5,492 nt of DNA. It comes from Lachnospiraceae bacterium. Its GTDB lineage: Bacteria; Bacillota; Clostridia; Lachnospirales; Lachnospiraceae. Positions within the stretch are counted from its first letter, which is position 1, and each line of letters opens with the position of its first letter. Shown here one piece after another: positions 5,474-5,492 of the stretch. The notes under the pieces are model-generated. The model was not told the origin of the DNA. It saw only the letters and a program-made list of their open reading frames with translations, and ran no database searches. Location of the stretch: contig SFGF01000125.1 of NCBI GenBank assembly GCA_004556655.1, positions 1-5,492 of the forward strand, given 5' to 3'. The position numbers and the translations under genes were made by a program.

Positions 5474-5492
5474 GAACCGAGTCGGCACCCGT

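Noticed and set aside
5474..5492. ACCGAGTCGG near the window end resembles the last hairpin of Streptococcus-type Cas9 tracrRNA.
   Set aside because: Only the CCGA-G-TCGG core matches. The flanks (GA..., CACCC) do not complete the stem, no anti-repeat or nexus hairpin is present, and no CRISPR repeats or cas genes are in the window. The match is short enough to be chance.
5470..5492. GGTTCAAAA on the minus strand near the end looks like a tRNA T-loop.
   Set aside because: The flanking bases do not form a T-stem, and no acceptor stem, anticodon arm or CCA is visible.

Overview
The window looks like a chromosomal segment of a low-GC, anaerobic gut Firmicute, most likely a member of the Lachnospiraceae (Blautia/Ruminococcus/Clostridium type). 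The reasons are AT-rich intergenic DNA with sigma-A type promoters, strong AGGAGG-type ribosome binding sites, two AraC/XylS-family regulators next to catabolic genes, a corrinoid methyl-carrier protein of the acetogen/methylotroph type, and a GH112 phosphorylase for host mucin and milk-glycan disaccharides. The assignment rests on gene content and style, not on a marker gene.

Layout. (1) Positions 1-785, minus strand: a terminator hairpin and a 210-residue cobalamin-binding (corrinoid) protein without an adjacent methyltransferase. (2) 786-1026: an intergenic region with divergent promoters. (3) 1027-1902, plus strand: a first AraC-family regulator, divergent from the corrinoid gene. (4) 1897-2064, minus strand: a small Cys-rich ORF of 55 codons. 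Its stop region overlaps the end of the first regulator, and it lies 35 nt downstream of the second regulator in the same orientation. A plus-strand terminator-like hairpin sits inside it. (5) 2100-2945, minus strand: a second AraC-family regulator with an N-terminal cupin. (6) 2946-3231: a second divergent intergenic region with a strong promoter for the regulator, a weaker one for the enzyme gene, and a two-turn direct repeat upstream of the latter. (7) 3232-5397, plus strand: a complete GH112 1,3-beta-galactosyl-N-acetylhexosamine phosphorylase. (8) 5398-5492: a long imperfect hairpin, then the window edge.

How the parts may work together. The window holds two regulator/target modules placed tail to tail. 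In each, an AraC-type regulator is divergent from a metabolic gene: corrinoid protein with the first regulator, GH112 phosphorylase with the second. The first module probably controls use of a methylated substrate through a corrinoid methyltransferase encoded elsewhere. The second probably controls cytoplasmic phosphorolysis of galacto-N-biose or lacto-N-biose to galactose 1-phosphate and N-acetylhexosamine. I found no CRISPR array, tRNA, rRNA or insertion sequence. No novel multi-gene system is evident. The points most worth checking are the putative operator upstream of the phosphorylase gene, the small Cys-rich ORF with its embedded antisense terminator, the orphan corrinoid protein, and the hairpin downstream of the phosphorylase gene.
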